Shown here: positions 34,032-43,686 of the stretch, piece by piece
How the letters are laid out: each line of letters begins with the position of its first letter
How positions within the stretch are numbered: the first letter of the stretch is position 1
Assembly (NCBI RefSeq): GCF_030812415.1
Contig: NZ_JAUSST010000001.1
Span: 930,001 to 994,000, forward strand
DNA: 64,000 nt
Direction: 5' to 3'
Source of the DNA: Paenibacillus harenae
Lineage (GTDB): Bacteria; Bacillota; Bacilli; Paenibacillales; Paenibacillaceae
Notes under the pieces: model-generated
Seen by the model: only the letters and a program-made list of their open reading frames with translations
Told to the model about the DNA's origin: nothing
The model's database searches: none
Program-made: the position numbers and the translations under genes

Positions 34032-34061
34032 TACAAAAAAACACGCCAAACAGGCGTGTTT
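34032..34061 (-). terminator. Terminator of the FtsX-type exporter operon
   Basis: AAACACGCC (34039-34047) and GGCGTGTTT (34053-34061) form a 9-bp stem with a 5-base loop. On the minus strand it is followed by a run of T (34038-34032), 17 bases after the permease stop. Confidence 0.85.
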
Positions 34062-34077
34062 GCTTACTCGACGACCA

Positions 34078-36402
34078 TTATTCCATACTTTTTAATGATT
34101 CAATCATATTGATTTTGGTTACTTTTCTTCGAAGCAGTAAGTTAGATAAGATGGTTAGCAAGTATGCAAGAATAACGGAAGCCAATATGACAGACATCGT
34201 TAATTGATCCGGGATTTGCTGATGGGAACTCGAAAGTGCCTTTACGACCATCCCATACATATAGCCGCTTACGGGTATGGCTGCAATTACCGCAAATGTG
34301 GTTAATAGGATGTTTTCAAAAAATATAAGTCTGTTTATTTTATTTTTTTGATAGCCTAGTACCTTGAGTGTTGCAAGTTCGCGATTCCTTTCATACATGT
34401 TGATGGAAGATATCGTATAGATGGCGCCAAAGGAGAGGATGACGGCACAAATGATAAACATGATAAACACAAAACTGTTTTGTTTCAAAATATATTGAGC
34501 CGATTCCTTCAGATCATTCTTATCTGCAATCGTATCTACGCGTTGATCTTGTTCAAACAAGTCACGGACACTTATAAGATTTGTGGCGTTATTCGTTTCA
34601 ACTAAAAGAGAGGTTGGACTGTAGTCGATGCCAAAGCTTTCCAAATAGGCTGGTGTGCAATAAAACGAGGGATTCGAATACTGTGCAGATATTTTCAAAA
34701 CCTTCATATCGACAGATTTATTCTGAAGCTCTGGTGCCATGAATTGGATGTTAATGTTATCCCCTTCTGCTATGCGATATTTGTCGGCGTAAGATTGGGG
34801 TACCAATACACCACCATTTTCTAACGATATCTTATTGTCGTTTTCGTCAAAGAAATGAATGAGTTCGTTATCTTTTTCAGTTACAACTAAAGTGGCATTT
34901 TCTTGTTCGTCATCTCTTATGAATGCAACGGGAAAGGTGGATAAAAAATAACTAGTCTTTATACCGGAGGGCGGGTTTAACGTATCCGTAGCTGTTCCCG
35001 TCTTATAATCCACTCTTAAATCATAGGAATAAACTTCTTCAACTTGGTTAGCTACTTTAAGCAAAGCTGTTTGAGTGCCAAAAGCCGTTATCAATAAAAC
35101 CGTGCTTACAATAACCCCTATGGAACTCGCTAAAGCTTTTGGTTTATTTAAAAATATATTTCTTATAATGAGTTTGTAACTGTAGGAAAGATGACTCCAG
35201 ATCCCCGGTACTCTTTCGATAAGCAGCTTCTTCATCTTCTTCGGCGGTTTAGGACGCATAGCCAGGGCCGCACGTTCTTTTAATATGGTTCTACCGCTTA
35301 AGTAACAGGACAGGATTCCAAAAGCACTGGAGAAAAGGATGGGAGGAATGACAGAAAATAACGAAAGCGAGAATTGAATATCAGGCAAAGAATAGGCCCT
35401 TGCACTCGACGCAGTTACTAATGGAACAAATGCAAAAGCGGCAATCGCACAACCTATGATTGAGCCTGTTATCCCTACAAGCACGGGGTATCCCATGTAA
35501 TGAAGCATGATGTTTCCGTTTTTGATACCCAAGGCTTTCATGATGCCTACTTGATTTCTTTGAGAATCAATCATCCTCGACATGGTAAGAAATAGGATAA
35601 CAGCTTCAATCAAGAAGAGGACGAAAGGTATAACTTTACTCATCAAATTATTATTTTGTATCGTTTCGTTTATTTTAGAATAACTGAAAGTCCGTTCTTT
35701 GCTTTCTTGCTTTAAATAGGGGAGCCGTTTGGATTGCAGTTCAATGGTTTGACCTAATATCTCAATATCGTATCCTTCTTGCGCTTCAATCATGATTTCA
35801 TTATAGGAAAAGCCGTTTAAGATTTCAGATACGGTCTCTTCGGCAATATAGGCGAATCCATAGGTTTTATGGTTTTGGATTTCGTTCTTTTTTGCATATT
35901 CAACATTCTCGCCTAGGCCGCTAACGATAAACGTAAAATTTCTTTCATTCACGCTTATACGGATCTGATCGCCAACTTTGTAAAGATGTTCTTTTGCATA
36001 ATGGGAATCTAATAAGATCTCATCCTTTTTTGACGGAATCCTGCCCTCGATCATCGTAGGCGTATTTATTTCGTTTTTTACAGGAATCGAATGAATTTTT
36101 AACGATGCTTTATCTTTTTCAAAGGCTTGCACGGCATCAAAGGTGTAACGTCCTTCGATTTTATGGATCCCTTGAATTTCGCTTAGAACAGCTACATCAT
36201 CTTTGGAAATTTGACTGTAATAGACATGTAAGTCGCTTAAATTATGATCTTTAAAGTAACCCGTCGTATATGCGCTAAGATTATTGCTATAAGTGGTCAG
36301 CCCCGCGTAAAAAAAAGCTCCTACTGCGACAACCAAAACCAATGCTATAAATTGTCCGATCGATTGTTTTATATCCCTTACTAATTTTAAAAATAATTTC
36401 AT
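34078..36402 (-). CDS. FtsX/MacB-type ABC exporter permease
   Basis: A 774-residue protein with an N-terminal helix (about 15-38), an extracellular domain of some 220 residues, a three-helix FtsX block (about 260-370), another helix near 425, a second extracellular region, and a final FtsX block (about 645-765). This duplicated layout is typical of Bacillus-type exporters for peptides or lipids and of antimicrobial-peptide resistance systems. ATG 36402 starts 2 bases after the ATPase stop; GTG 36411 overlaps it. Works with the upstream ATPase; substrate unknown. Confidence 0.87.
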   Translation of the reverse strand: MKLFLKLVRDIKQSIGQFIALVLVVAVGAFFYAGLTTYSNNLSAYTTGYFKDHNLSDLHVYYSQISKDDVAVLSEIQGIHKIEGRYTFDAVQAFEKDKASLKIHSIPVKNEINTPTMIEGRIPSKKDEILLDSHYAKEHLYKVGDQIRISVNERNFTFIVSGLGENVEYAKKNEIQNHKTYGFAYIAEETVSEILNGFSYNEIMIEAQEGYDIEILGQTIELQSKRLPYLKQESKERTFSYSKINETIQNNNLMSKVIPFVLFLIEAVILFLTMSRMIDSQRNQVGIMKALGIKNGNIMLHYMGYPVLVGITGSIIGCAIAAFAFVPLVTASSARAYSLPDIQFSLSLFSVIPPILFSSAFGILSCYLSGRTILKERAALAMRPKPPKKMKKLLIERVPGIWSHLSYSYKLIIRNIFLNKPKALASSIGVIVSTVLLITAFGTQTALLKVANQVEEVYSYDLRVDYKTGTATDTLNPPSGIKTSYFLSTFPVAFIRDDEQENATLVVTEKDNELIHFFDENDNKISLENGGVLVPQSYADKYRIAEGDNINIQFMAPELQNKSVDMKVLKISAQYSNPSFYCTPAYLESFGIDYSPTSLLVETNNATNLISVRDLFEQDQRVDTIADKNDLKESAQYILKQNSFVFIMFIICAVILSFGAIYTISSINMYERNRELATLKVLGYQKNKINRLIFFENILLTTFAVIAAIPVSGYMYGMVVKALSSSHQQIPDQLTMSVILASVILAYLLTILSNLLLRRKVTKINMIESLKSME

Positions 36403-36404
36403 GC

Positions 36405-37109
36405 TCACCACTCAATCCCTTCCACGCTTTGTTTCTCGACATTCATCGTAATGCTCTCTATCCTGCCGCTTTTAACCCTAATGATTTTGTCGGCCATTGG
36501 GGCAATCGCGGAATTGTGCGTGACCAATACGACGCACTTTTTCGTTTCCTTGTTCAAATCCTGAAGAAGCTTTAAAACAGCCTTGCCTGTCACATAATCC
36601 AAAGCTCCGGTTGGTTCGTCGCAGAGCAAAAGCAATGGATTTTTGGCAACGGCTCTCGCGATGGCAACTCTTTGTTGTTCTCCTCCCGAGAGCTGGGAAG
36701 GGAAGTTTTTGATACGATTCTTTAATCCGACTTTGTGCAAAATATCTTTGGCATCCAGATGGTTTTTACATACTTCAGCGGCAAATTCAACATTTTCCAG
36801 CGCGTTTAGATTCGGAATTAAATTGTAGAATTGAAAGACAAAGCCAACTTTTTCACCGCGGTATTCTGTTAATTTTTTTTCGCCCAACCTTGTTATTTCT
36901 TGACCGCCAACGATCACTTGACCCGAGGTAGCCGTATCCATTCCGCCAAGGATATTCAGAATCGTGCTTTTACCGGCACCGCTTGCGCCCAATACAACGA
37001 CGAATTCTCCCTCGGATATGGTAAAATCAACACCATTCAGGGCCTTGATTAGCACTTCTCCTATTTTGTATTCTTTCGCTACATTTCTAAATTCGATTAA
37101 CTTTTTCAC
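36405..37109 (-). CDS. ABC transporter ATPase, LolD/MacB type
   Basis: The 234-residue ATPase has Walker [11 protein letters not shown] loop [10 protein letters not shown], signature [14 protein letters not shown], Walker [14 protein letters not shown] and switch His in VLVTHNSA. The open frame reaches ATG 37127, but GGAGGAG then lies inside it; GTG 37109 is nine bases downstream of that site and is preferred. It energises the FtsX-type permease with which it is coupled. Divergent from the DesK/DesR-like operon. Confidence 0.9.
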   Translation of the reverse strand: MKKLIEFRNVAKEYKIGEVLIKALNGVDFTISEGEFVVVLGASGAGKSTILNILGGMDTATSGQVIVGGQEITRLGEKKLTEYRGEKVGFVFQFYNLIPNLNALENVEFAAEVCKNHLDAKDILHKVGLKNRIKNFPSQLSGGEQQRVAIARAVAKNPLLLLCDEPTGALDYVTGKAVLKLLQDLNKETKKCVVLVTHNSAIAPMADKIIRVKSGRIESITMNVEKQSVEGIEW

Positions 37110-37283
37110 TTCGCCCATCTCCTCCATGACATCCGCAATTATTTAACCTGAATTTACCAACCTTGGATTCGATTATGTTATGTTATCAAGTTGATTATAC
37201 AAATGCAAAGGAATGGAAACATCAACCTGCAGACTAAACTTGAGCTAGACTAAAGTCGACACAATCACAACATCACTCCGTTT

Positions 37284-37297
37284 GTGATAAGTATCAC
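37284..37297. promoter_or_regulatory. GTGATA-AG-TATCAC inverted repeat in divergent region
   Basis: A perfect 6-base inverted repeat with 2-base centre lies between the exporter operon and the 4TM/DesKR operon. It is the best operator candidate for the DesR-like regulator, which could control both sides (inference). The rest of the 240-base gap shows no other clear signal. Confidence 0.45.
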
Positions 37298-37352
37298 TTC
37301 AACTGCAAACGCATTTCAGATATGCTTTTGAAAAAAGAAAGAAGGGATTAGA

Positions 37353-37730
37353 ATGAGGAAAACATGGATGGTCGGATTGCAGGTAGGAATTATTTCCGGG
37401 ATTGCGGGGATCGCCTTATTTTATTTATTAATCGCGATTACAGGATTTCATTTCAAGCAATTAAATCCGGTCTCAATTATGGCAGCATCTATTATAGTCA
37501 ATTGTGTCGGAGCGTTAATTTACGCCAAACTTCGTCGGAAAACGGCCAGGCCAAGGCTTTTCTATGCCTTGATCGCGATAATCGTTGCTTTACTGTTGTC
37601 GTTGATGGACTGGGCATATCCGCCAGAGCCGCAAATCGGGGATGTCTCCAATCCGATTCATGCGATCGTCGTGACGATATCCATTGTGTTGATTCCAAGA
37701 TGGCTAAGGGAAGGTCGTTCCATTAAATGA
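37353..37730 (+). CDS. Four-helix membrane protein of unknown function
   Basis: The 125-residue protein is nearly all hydrophobic, with four predicted helices and a basic C terminus (PRWLREGRSIK). AGAAGGGA precedes ATG 37353. Its stop overlaps the kinase start by 4 bases (ATGA), so it belongs with the two-component system and may be a sensor accessory. No family recognised with certainty. Confidence 0.7.
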   Translation: MRKTWMVGLQVGIISGIAGIALFYLLIAITGFHFKQLNPVSIMAASIIVNCVGALIYAKLRRKTARPRLFYALIAIIVALLLSLMDWAYPPEPQIGDVSNPIHAIVVTISIVLIPRWLREGRSIK

Positions 37731-38824
37731 GAAGATGGCTGATGCTAGCCCCCTTGATAATTCCTTTTATATACTTGTTTTGTATGCCGATTCGATTGGC
37801 TTGGCTTGAGATTGCGCTATTTCTCCTTTTCGCCGCAGCGTACCGTCAAACCTATGTTCATGCGAATCGGCGCGAACTGTTCATTCTGATTCAGCTTCTG
37901 TCTGTTTCAATGATGGGGGTTATCGAATCGCCATGGCTGTTGATTTTTGGTGTATATCCGGCTATATGCATGAGGATGCTGCCCAGTTACCGCCGCATTT
38001 CGTATATGGTCGGAGTAATGACGGTTTTGTTCTGCGGTTCGATCTATATCTTTTACGAACGATTATCTGATCCTTGGCGTTATGAATGGCTTCCTGTCAT
38101 TCTCGCGTTGGCTTTAATTCCATACACTTTAAAAATGTACCAAACGACGGTCGAAGTAAAATCGCAGCTTCAAAACGCAAACAACGAAATCGCCCGACTC
38201 ATCAAAAACGAGGAGCGACAGCGGATAGCCCGGGATCTGCACGACACGCTGGGCCATAAGTTATCGTTAATATCTTTGAAAAGCGAGTTGGTGGAAAGGC
38301 TCATCCCCGATCACCCGGATCAAGCTCTCGCGGAAGCGCGCGACGTTCAACTAATTTCGAGGGCGACGCTTGTCCAGGTTCGGGAATTGATTAGCGATAT
38401 GCAGTCTATCAACATGGAAGAAGAATTTCAGCAAGCAGAACACGCTCTACAAACAGCTGGTATTTCCTTCGAATTTAACAATAACGTTTCATTGAAAATG
38501 GCGCCTATCATCCAAAATATACTGGGTATGAGCTTGCGCGAATGTGTGACGAATGTGATCAAACATAGCCATGCCGACAAATGCGAAGCTGCCTTATGCG
38601 AAGATCGCGGAACATTCTGTTTAATCGTCCAAGATAACGGAACTGGTTTAACCAAAGATAACAGGAACCTCGGACAATTCGGAAATGGCTTGCTCGGGAT
38701 GAAGGAGAGATTGATCCTCATTGACGGCAAACTCGAATGGGTGTCCGATCCATCCAAGGGAACGAAAGTGACGGTTACCGTTCCGAATATAAAGAAGCCG
38801 GAAACCGAGGTGGGTGCAAGGTGA
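37727..38824 (+). CDS. DesK-like sensor histidine kinase
   Basis: The 365-residue protein has four or five N-terminal helices (residues 5-138), a coiled connector, HisKA_3 with His172 in RIARDLHDTLGHKLSL, and a compact ATPase domain (LRECVTNVIKHSHA, DNGTGL, GNGLLGMKER). DesK-type kinases sense membrane state, but no desaturase gene is nearby. Overlaps of 4 bases on both sides couple it with the membrane protein and the regulator. The likely target is the divergent exporter. Confidence 0.92.
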   Translation: MRRWLMLAPLIIPFIYLFCMPIRLAWLEIALFLLFAAAYRQTYVHANRRELFILIQLLSVSMMGVIESPWLLIFGVYPAICMRMLPSYRRISYMVGVMTVLFCGSIYIFYERLSDPWRYEWLPVILALALIPYTLKMYQTTVEVKSQLQNANNEIARLIKNEERQRIARDLHDTLGHKLSLISLKSELVERLIPDHPDQALAEARDVQLISRATLVQVRELISDMQSINMEEEFQQAEHALQTAGISFEFNNNVSLKMAPIIQNILGMSLRECVTNVIKHSHADKCEAALCEDRGTFCLIVQDNGTGLTKDNRNLGQFGNGLLGMKERLILIDGKLEWVSDPSKGTKVTVTVPNIKKPETEVGAR

Positions 38825-39423
38825 AAATCATTATAGCGGAAGATCAAGGAATGCTTCGGGGGGCGATAAGCCGGCTGTTAGCTCTGGAGTCCGATATCGA
38901 GATCGTCGGTGAAGCGGGCAATGGCGAACAAGCTTTGGAACTCATTCGTAAACAAGAGGCCGACATCGTCATACTAGATATTGAAATGCCTATATTGAGC
39001 GGACTGGAAGTGGCTGAAAAAATGAAAGATGACGGGATTGAGTGTCGGGTCGTCATCGTCACCACTTTTGCAAGAGCGGGGTACTACCAACGCGCGGTTC
39101 GTGCGGGAGTACGGGGATATTTATTGAAGGATGCGCCCGTAGCGGATCTGGCTGAAGCTTTACGTCGAATATATGCCGGGGGCCGAGCATTCAGCCCTCA
39201 TCTTACATTCTCCATGTTGGGAGAAATAAATCCGCTCACGGAACGGGAATCAGAGGTATTGACTCATCTTAAGCAAGGATATTCCGTTGCGGAAATAAGC
39301 AAGCTGCTCTTTCTATCTCCGGCAACCATTCGCAATTACATCTCCGAAATATTACAGAAGCTAGAAGCGCGAAACCGAATTGATGCGGTCGCAATAGCAG
39401 AAAGCAAGGGTTGGCTGATATAA
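38821..39423 (+). CDS. DesR-like NarL/LuxR-family response regulator
   Basis: The 200-residue protein starts at GTG 38821 (VKIIIAEDQGML), nine bases from GAGGTG and overlapping the kinase stop by 4. Asp53 lies in IVILDIEMPILSG, the conserved Lys in LLKDAP. The LuxR-type HTH is LTERESEVLTHLKQGYSV with LSPATIRNYISEILQKL. It should dimerise on an inverted repeat; the dyad at 37284-37297 is a candidate. Confidence 0.92.
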   Translation: MKIIIAEDQGMLRGAISRLLALESDIEIVGEAGNGEQALELIRKQEADIVILDIEMPILSGLEVAEKMKDDGIECRVVIVTTFARAGYYQRAVRAGVRGYLLKDAPVADLAEALRRIYAGGRAFSPHLTFSMLGEINPLTERESEVLTHLKQGYSVAEISKLLFLSPATIRNYISEILQKLEARNRIDAVAIAESKGWLI

Positions 39424-39539
39424 CGCAAGCTAGGTGCTAAAGAGGCTGCCGCAGCAATCCGATTCATTCCGCTAAAGCCTTGTCCTGTCCGGGTTTTCAC
39501 AGATCGTCTTCGGATCTGTCCAGGTACTCGCAGGCGGCG

Positions 39540-39574
39540 GGGGGACGATGTTCGTCCCCCTTAAAATATTTTTT
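39540..39574 (+). terminator. Terminator-like hairpin after DesR-like gene
   Basis: GGGGGACGA (39540-39548) pairs with TCGTCCCCC (39552-39560) around a 3-base loop, followed on the plus strand by TTAAAATATTTTTT. It abuts the stop of the convergent HD-GYP gene. A second small hairpin, CAGATC/GGATCTG type, lies near 39500-39518. Confidence 0.55.
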
Positions 39575-41123
39575 CGTCCACGTACTTTTCTCTGATAACC
39601 AGAAACTCATCGATGTGCTCCATGAACAAATCGGTGAGAACAGGGTCGAAATGCTCTCCCCTCTGCTCCTGCAAAAAACCGATAATGTCGGTAAGCGCCC
39701 ATGCTTTCTTGTAAACTCGGTCGCTGGCAAGGGCGTCAAATACGTCTGCGAGGGCGGTCAGACGCCCGTAAATATGTATTTGATCCCCTTTAAGCCCTTG
39801 CGGATACCCGCTGCCGTTATACTTCTCGTGATGCTGCAGGGCAATGATGGACGCTGTTTTCATAATCGGTCTGCCGGAATGCTTCAACATATCATAGCCG
39901 GATTGCGCGTGCGTCTTCATGATCTCGTATTCCTCGGCGGTCAGCTTACCCGGCTTATTCAGAATCGCATCGCTGATGCCGACCTTGCCGATGTCATGCA
40001 TCGGGCTTGCAAGGCTGATCAGCTCGGCCTCCTCGTCCGGCAGCCCGTATTTCAGCGCCAGCAGCTTCGTATATTCGGCAACGCGCTTAACGTGGAAGCC
40101 CGTCTCCTTCGATCTGGTCTCCGCTATCTCGCCAAGCGTATAAATGATCTCCTTCTGGGTGCTCTCGATCTCCCCGTTTAAGGCCACATTCTCGAAAGCA
40201 GCCAATATATTGGCGCAGTAGACCTCGATCAAATAGCGGTCCCATTCCGATAAAGCCTTCCCGCGCTCAAAATAGATCGTTTTCTCCGTACCCGTACTGT
40301 TCCGGTAATAGCAGGCGAAGCCATCGCCTTGCATGAACCGTACGTTCGACACGGCCGCGCTATCGGCTTCAGCCAATACTTCGGGCGGCAGCATCTGCGG
40401 ATAGGCCGCAGACGAAAATTTCCCGCTGCCTGCCAGCTTGCTCCAACCGTCATTTTGCTTCTGCAGAACTAAACCCGCTGAGCTCTTCTCCGCATCAAGA
40501 ATGGTATTTAATTGGTCAAGCACTTCGCGCGCAAGCTCCTTGGGCGAATAAACGTTCAATATAGAAGAAGAGGAGCGCACCACATCCTCCAGCCCCTTCT
40601 TATTGCTTTGAATCATTCGAAGATCCCGATAAGAACGCAGTGACGATATGATTGTTGTAAAAAGCTTCTGCGCCGTCAGCTCCGTTTTCTCCTTATAATC
40701 GTTAATATCGTATTTCACAATGACTTCCTGTTCCGGCGCCTGCCCCGGTTGACCCGTCCGTAGAATGATGCGGATCGCGCTGTTCCGCAGCTCGCGGCGG
40801 ATGTATTCGATGACCTCAAGTCCGGCCTCATCTTTCTCCATGACGACGTCGAGCAGCACGACCGCAATATCCGGCTCTGCACGCAGCATGGCTCTTGCTT
40901 CATCTCCTGAATAGGCATGAAGCAACCGCAGCCCCTTCCCTTCGAATTCGAAGCCGCCAAGAACTAACGAAGTCACCTTGTGAACTTCCTCGTGATCGTC
41001 AACGATTAGTATGGACCAGGAATCATAAGAGGCATCCTGCTCCGAGTCCTCCCCCTCATCCAGAAAGACGAGTTCATCCTCATCCTCCGATAATGGCAGC
41101 TCTTCATCTGTCCGAGATATCAT
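39561..41123 (-). CDS. Receiver-DUF3369-HD-GYP response regulator
   Basis: The 520-residue protein has an acidic N-terminal extension (1-34), a receiver (VDDHEEVHKV, Asp92 in VVLLDVVMEKDEAG), a middle GAF-like DUF3369 region, and an HD-GYP domain. The last carries HVKRV, MHDIGKVGI (His376-Asp377), THAQSG and HHEKYNGSGYP. HD-GYP domains hydrolyse cyclic-di-GMP. Only five bases separate it from the preceding kinase gene, its likely phosphodonor. AGAGGAG precedes ATG 41123. Confidence 0.92.
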   Translation of the reverse strand: MISRTDEELPLSEDEDELVFLDEGEDSEQDASYDSWSILIVDDHEEVHKVTSLVLGGFEFEGKGLRLLHAYSGDEARAMLRAEPDIAVVLLDVVMEKDEAGLEVIEYIRRELRNSAIRIILRTGQPGQAPEQEVIVKYDINDYKEKTELTAQKLFTTIISSLRSYRDLRMIQSNKKGLEDVVRSSSSILNVYSPKELAREVLDQLNTILDAEKSSAGLVLQKQNDGWSKLAGSGKFSSAAYPQMLPPEVLAEADSAAVSNVRFMQGDGFACYYRNSTGTEKTIYFERGKALSEWDRYLIEVYCANILAAFENVALNGEIESTQKEIIYTLGEIAETRSKETGFHVKRVAEYTKLLALKYGLPDEEAELISLASPMHDIGKVGISDAILNKPGKLTAEEYEIMKTHAQSGYDMLKHSGRPIMKTASIIALQHHEKYNGSGYPQGLKGDQIHIYGRLTALADVFDALASDRVYKKAWALTDIIGFLQEQRGEHFDPVLTDLFMEHIDEFLVIREKYVDEKIF

Positions 41124-41128
41124 GTTCG

Positions 41129-43210
41129 TTACTCCTCTAGAGGTATATTAATAATAAAGGCAGTGCCTTGGCCCGGCTCGCTCTCGCATTCGATCTTACC
41201 GCCGAGCGACTGCGTGACCAGGTTGTAAATAATATGCATGCCGAGACCGGTGCCTCCGCCGCCCCGGTTAGTCGTAAAGAACGGATCGAATATTTTGTCC
41301 TTTACTTCCGGCGCCATTCCTTTGCCGTTATCCCGGTACTTCAGCCACAATCCTGTGGTTTCCTTCCGCACCGTCAGCCGGATCGTCCCGCTCTCGCCCG
41401 GATCATAGGCATGAATCATCGAATTCATCAGAAAATTGGTTAGTATCTGCGAGAATGCTCCCGGATAGCTGGTAATATCTATATCGTCGGGGCACTCGAG
41501 CTGGACATCGAGCTTCGTTTGATTCAGCTTCGGTCCCAGGCTGATCAGCACCTCCTGCAGGTACTGCTTCACGTTGAACTGCCGTTTGTTCTCGTTTGAT
41601 TGATCGACCGCGACGAGCTTGAAGCCGTTGATCAACTCCGATGCCCGCTTCAAATTATAAGAGATAATATGCGAGGACTCGTCGGCCAGCTTGATATAGT
41701 TATCCAGATCGGACTTCTTCAGTTTATTGCTCTGCAGGATAGCGGAGAAGTCGCCTGTCTTCTGCATCAAGTGCGAAGCCGCCGTCACGCTGACGCCAAC
41801 GGGCGTATTGATTTCATGGGCTATCCCCGCTACGAGAGCTCCCAGCGCCGCCATTTTCTCCGATTCGACCAGTTGCCTTTGAGCATCCTTCAGGTCGCCG
41901 AGCGTCTTCTGAAGCGCCTTAGTGCGCTCATCGACCGTCATCTCCAGCTCCTGCGACCATCTGGCCTGCTTGTTCGACAGATCCTCTACCGCGTAGAACG
42001 CCTTCGAAAATTTTCTGGACAGCATGAACGCTTGCGCGAAAATAAACACGAACACCCCGAACTTCGCCATATCAATGGTCGGGATGATGTTGTTGTAGTA
42101 CAGCAGATCGTTAAAAATAGTGAGCGCCATAATTATAAACAGGATGCAGCAAAACAAGGCGCCTTCCCTCTTCCTGATCGCAGCGCGGATAAAGACGCCA
42201 ACGACATAAGGCGCGAGAATAAGCAGCAGCACGTGAGTCAGCACCAGCGTAGGCGTGAAAATCGTGGTCGGGGCCGCCAAAACGACGACGCCAAGCACCC
42301 CGTATACGGCCGTTCCGAACCGGACCATCCCTTTATGCGTTTCCTTAGGAAACAGCTGCTTCACATATAACAGGAATAACGCCGGCCCGAAATATTGTCC
42401 CATATACTCAAATTTCTTATAGATTTCAAAGCTCATGTCCGGAAAAATATGATTGATGATTACCTCGCCCAGAAACAGCGACCGCAGGCCGAACAAGAGA
42501 CAGAAGCCGCCGAAGTAAAGCGGCGTTAAATCCTTCCGCCTGATAAAATAAAGCCCCAAATGGTACAAGCCCATAATAACGATCCCGCCTGCCACGAACA
42601 GCTCCTGCGCGAGTCGCATCGTCGCAAATTCCGTCACTTCCCCGGCTTTGCCCAGCCGCAGCTCGTCCCAAATGCCGCCTGTCCGCTGGACATAGTTGGA
42701 CACCTGAATAACGATCTCCACCTTATCCTCCGCCGGAAAAACAACGGTTTGGGGGAGATACTTCGCTTCCATCTCCGCCTTCGACGCTCCAACCTTGCCG
42801 GCCGACGCCTTTTCTTCACCGTTAATCCAAAGCTTATAAGCCGACTCGATCCCGAACGGCAAATAAAGGGCTAACAGCTGATTCGGCTCCTCCGACGCAT
42901 CCAGCTCCACGATCAGTCTATAGGTGGCATGGCCGTAGCCGGCCTTCAGGTAACCATGGTTCTTCCAGAAGCCCGGCACCATGGTGTAATCGCCGCCTTG
43001 CCCCTCCTGCAGCTTATCCGGACTTAGCAGCTGCCCCGGGTACAGCGACCATTCCCCGTTCAGCTTCACGCTGCCGTTCTGGGCAAAATGCCAGCGGCTC
43101 AAGTCGATCCTGCCCTCCTCCGCTTCCGGCATGGAAGCGATGGCGGAGCAGCCGGATAACAGAAGCAGAAAGAGGAGTAGCACTATCAAACTACTAAATC
43201 TCTTTTTCAT
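41129..43210 (-). CDS. 7TMR-DISM-type lipoprotein sensor histidine kinase
   Basis: The 693-residue protein begins with a lipoprotein-type signal ending LLSGC (Cys21). A jellyroll 7TMR-DISM extracellular domain (about 30-190) follows, then seven helices (about 205-405), a coiled coil (VDERTKALQKTLGDL), and a kinase core with GIAHEINTPVGVSVTAASHL (phospho-His). The ATPase has NFLMNSMIHA, DNGKGM and GTGLGMHIIYNLV. It probably senses an extracellular carbohydrate or other ligand and phosphorylates the HD-GYP regulator encoded five bases downstream. Confidence 0.92.
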   Translation of the reverse strand: MKKRFSSLIVLLLFLLLLSGCSAIASMPEAEEGRIDLSRWHFAQNGSVKLNGEWSLYPGQLLSPDKLQEGQGGDYTMVPGFWKNHGYLKAGYGHATYRLIVELDASEEPNQLLALYLPFGIESAYKLWINGEEKASAGKVGASKAEMEAKYLPQTVVFPAEDKVEIVIQVSNYVQRTGGIWDELRLGKAGEVTEFATMRLAQELFVAGGIVIMGLYHLGLYFIRRKDLTPLYFGGFCLLFGLRSLFLGEVIINHIFPDMSFEIYKKFEYMGQYFGPALFLLYVKQLFPKETHKGMVRFGTAVYGVLGVVVLAAPTTIFTPTLVLTHVLLLILAPYVVGVFIRAAIRKREGALFCCILFIIMALTIFNDLLYYNNIIPTIDMAKFGVFVFIFAQAFMLSRKFSKAFYAVEDLSNKQARWSQELEMTVDERTKALQKTLGDLKDAQRQLVESEKMAALGALVAGIAHEINTPVGVSVTAASHLMQKTGDFSAILQSNKLKKSDLDNYIKLADESSHIISYNLKRASELINGFKLVAVDQSNENKRQFNVKQYLQEVLISLGPKLNQTKLDVQLECPDDIDITSYPGAFSQILTNFLMNSMIHAYDPGESGTIRLTVRKETTGLWLKYRDNGKGMAPEVKDKIFDPFFTTNRGGGGTGLGMHIIYNLVTQSLGGKIECESEPGQGTAFIINIPLEE

Positions 43211-43380
43211 TGCTAAATCGTCCCTATCGGAAGTTTGTCATCTCTATCATTTATACCATATTTCGACAAGAACGGGATATAAGAATATCATGAAAAGCGC
43301 AAACGGTAGACTGTTACATACTAAAAAAATACGACGGACCAACCAAATAATTTACAACTCAGCTATGTTTGAATAAAGGG

Positions 43381-43560
43381 AATTCCCCCATTTATTTTTT
43401 GATAAATGACCCAAAAGTGGAGAATAACAGGAAATCCTCATGTTAATGAAAGCAATCTCACCCATCTGATCGTAAAACGGAGAAATTAACAGGAAAAATT
43501 CCATCTATTTGATAAGTAGACGTGGAGCAGCTCATTAACGGGAGAAATTCCAGTTATTAT
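43381..43560. repeat. Degenerate 45-60-base tandem repeat in a 475-base gap
   Basis: Variants of GGAGAAATTAACAGGAAA begin near 43419, 43479 and 43535, followed by AATTCC or AATCC. Related blocks ATTTGATAAGTAGAC and TTTGATAAATGAC recur between them. Units are 45-60 bases and poorly conserved. No start/ribosome-site combination gives a credible gene between 43211 and 43686; the rest of the gap shows nothing recognisable. Confidence 0.4.
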
Positions 43561-43686
43561 GTTCTACACCGTTATGCATGTCGATTGGTCAGTCGCAGAA
43601 AAAAACAATGGCAGTCATGGACCGGAAAATAAAGTCCAAGACTTCCACTGTTTAATTGAGCTAGCGTCTCCCGCAACGACGCGCGC

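Noticed and set aside
43381..43560. CRISPR-like repeat spacing
   Set aside because: Units vary in length and sequence and no cas genes are present.
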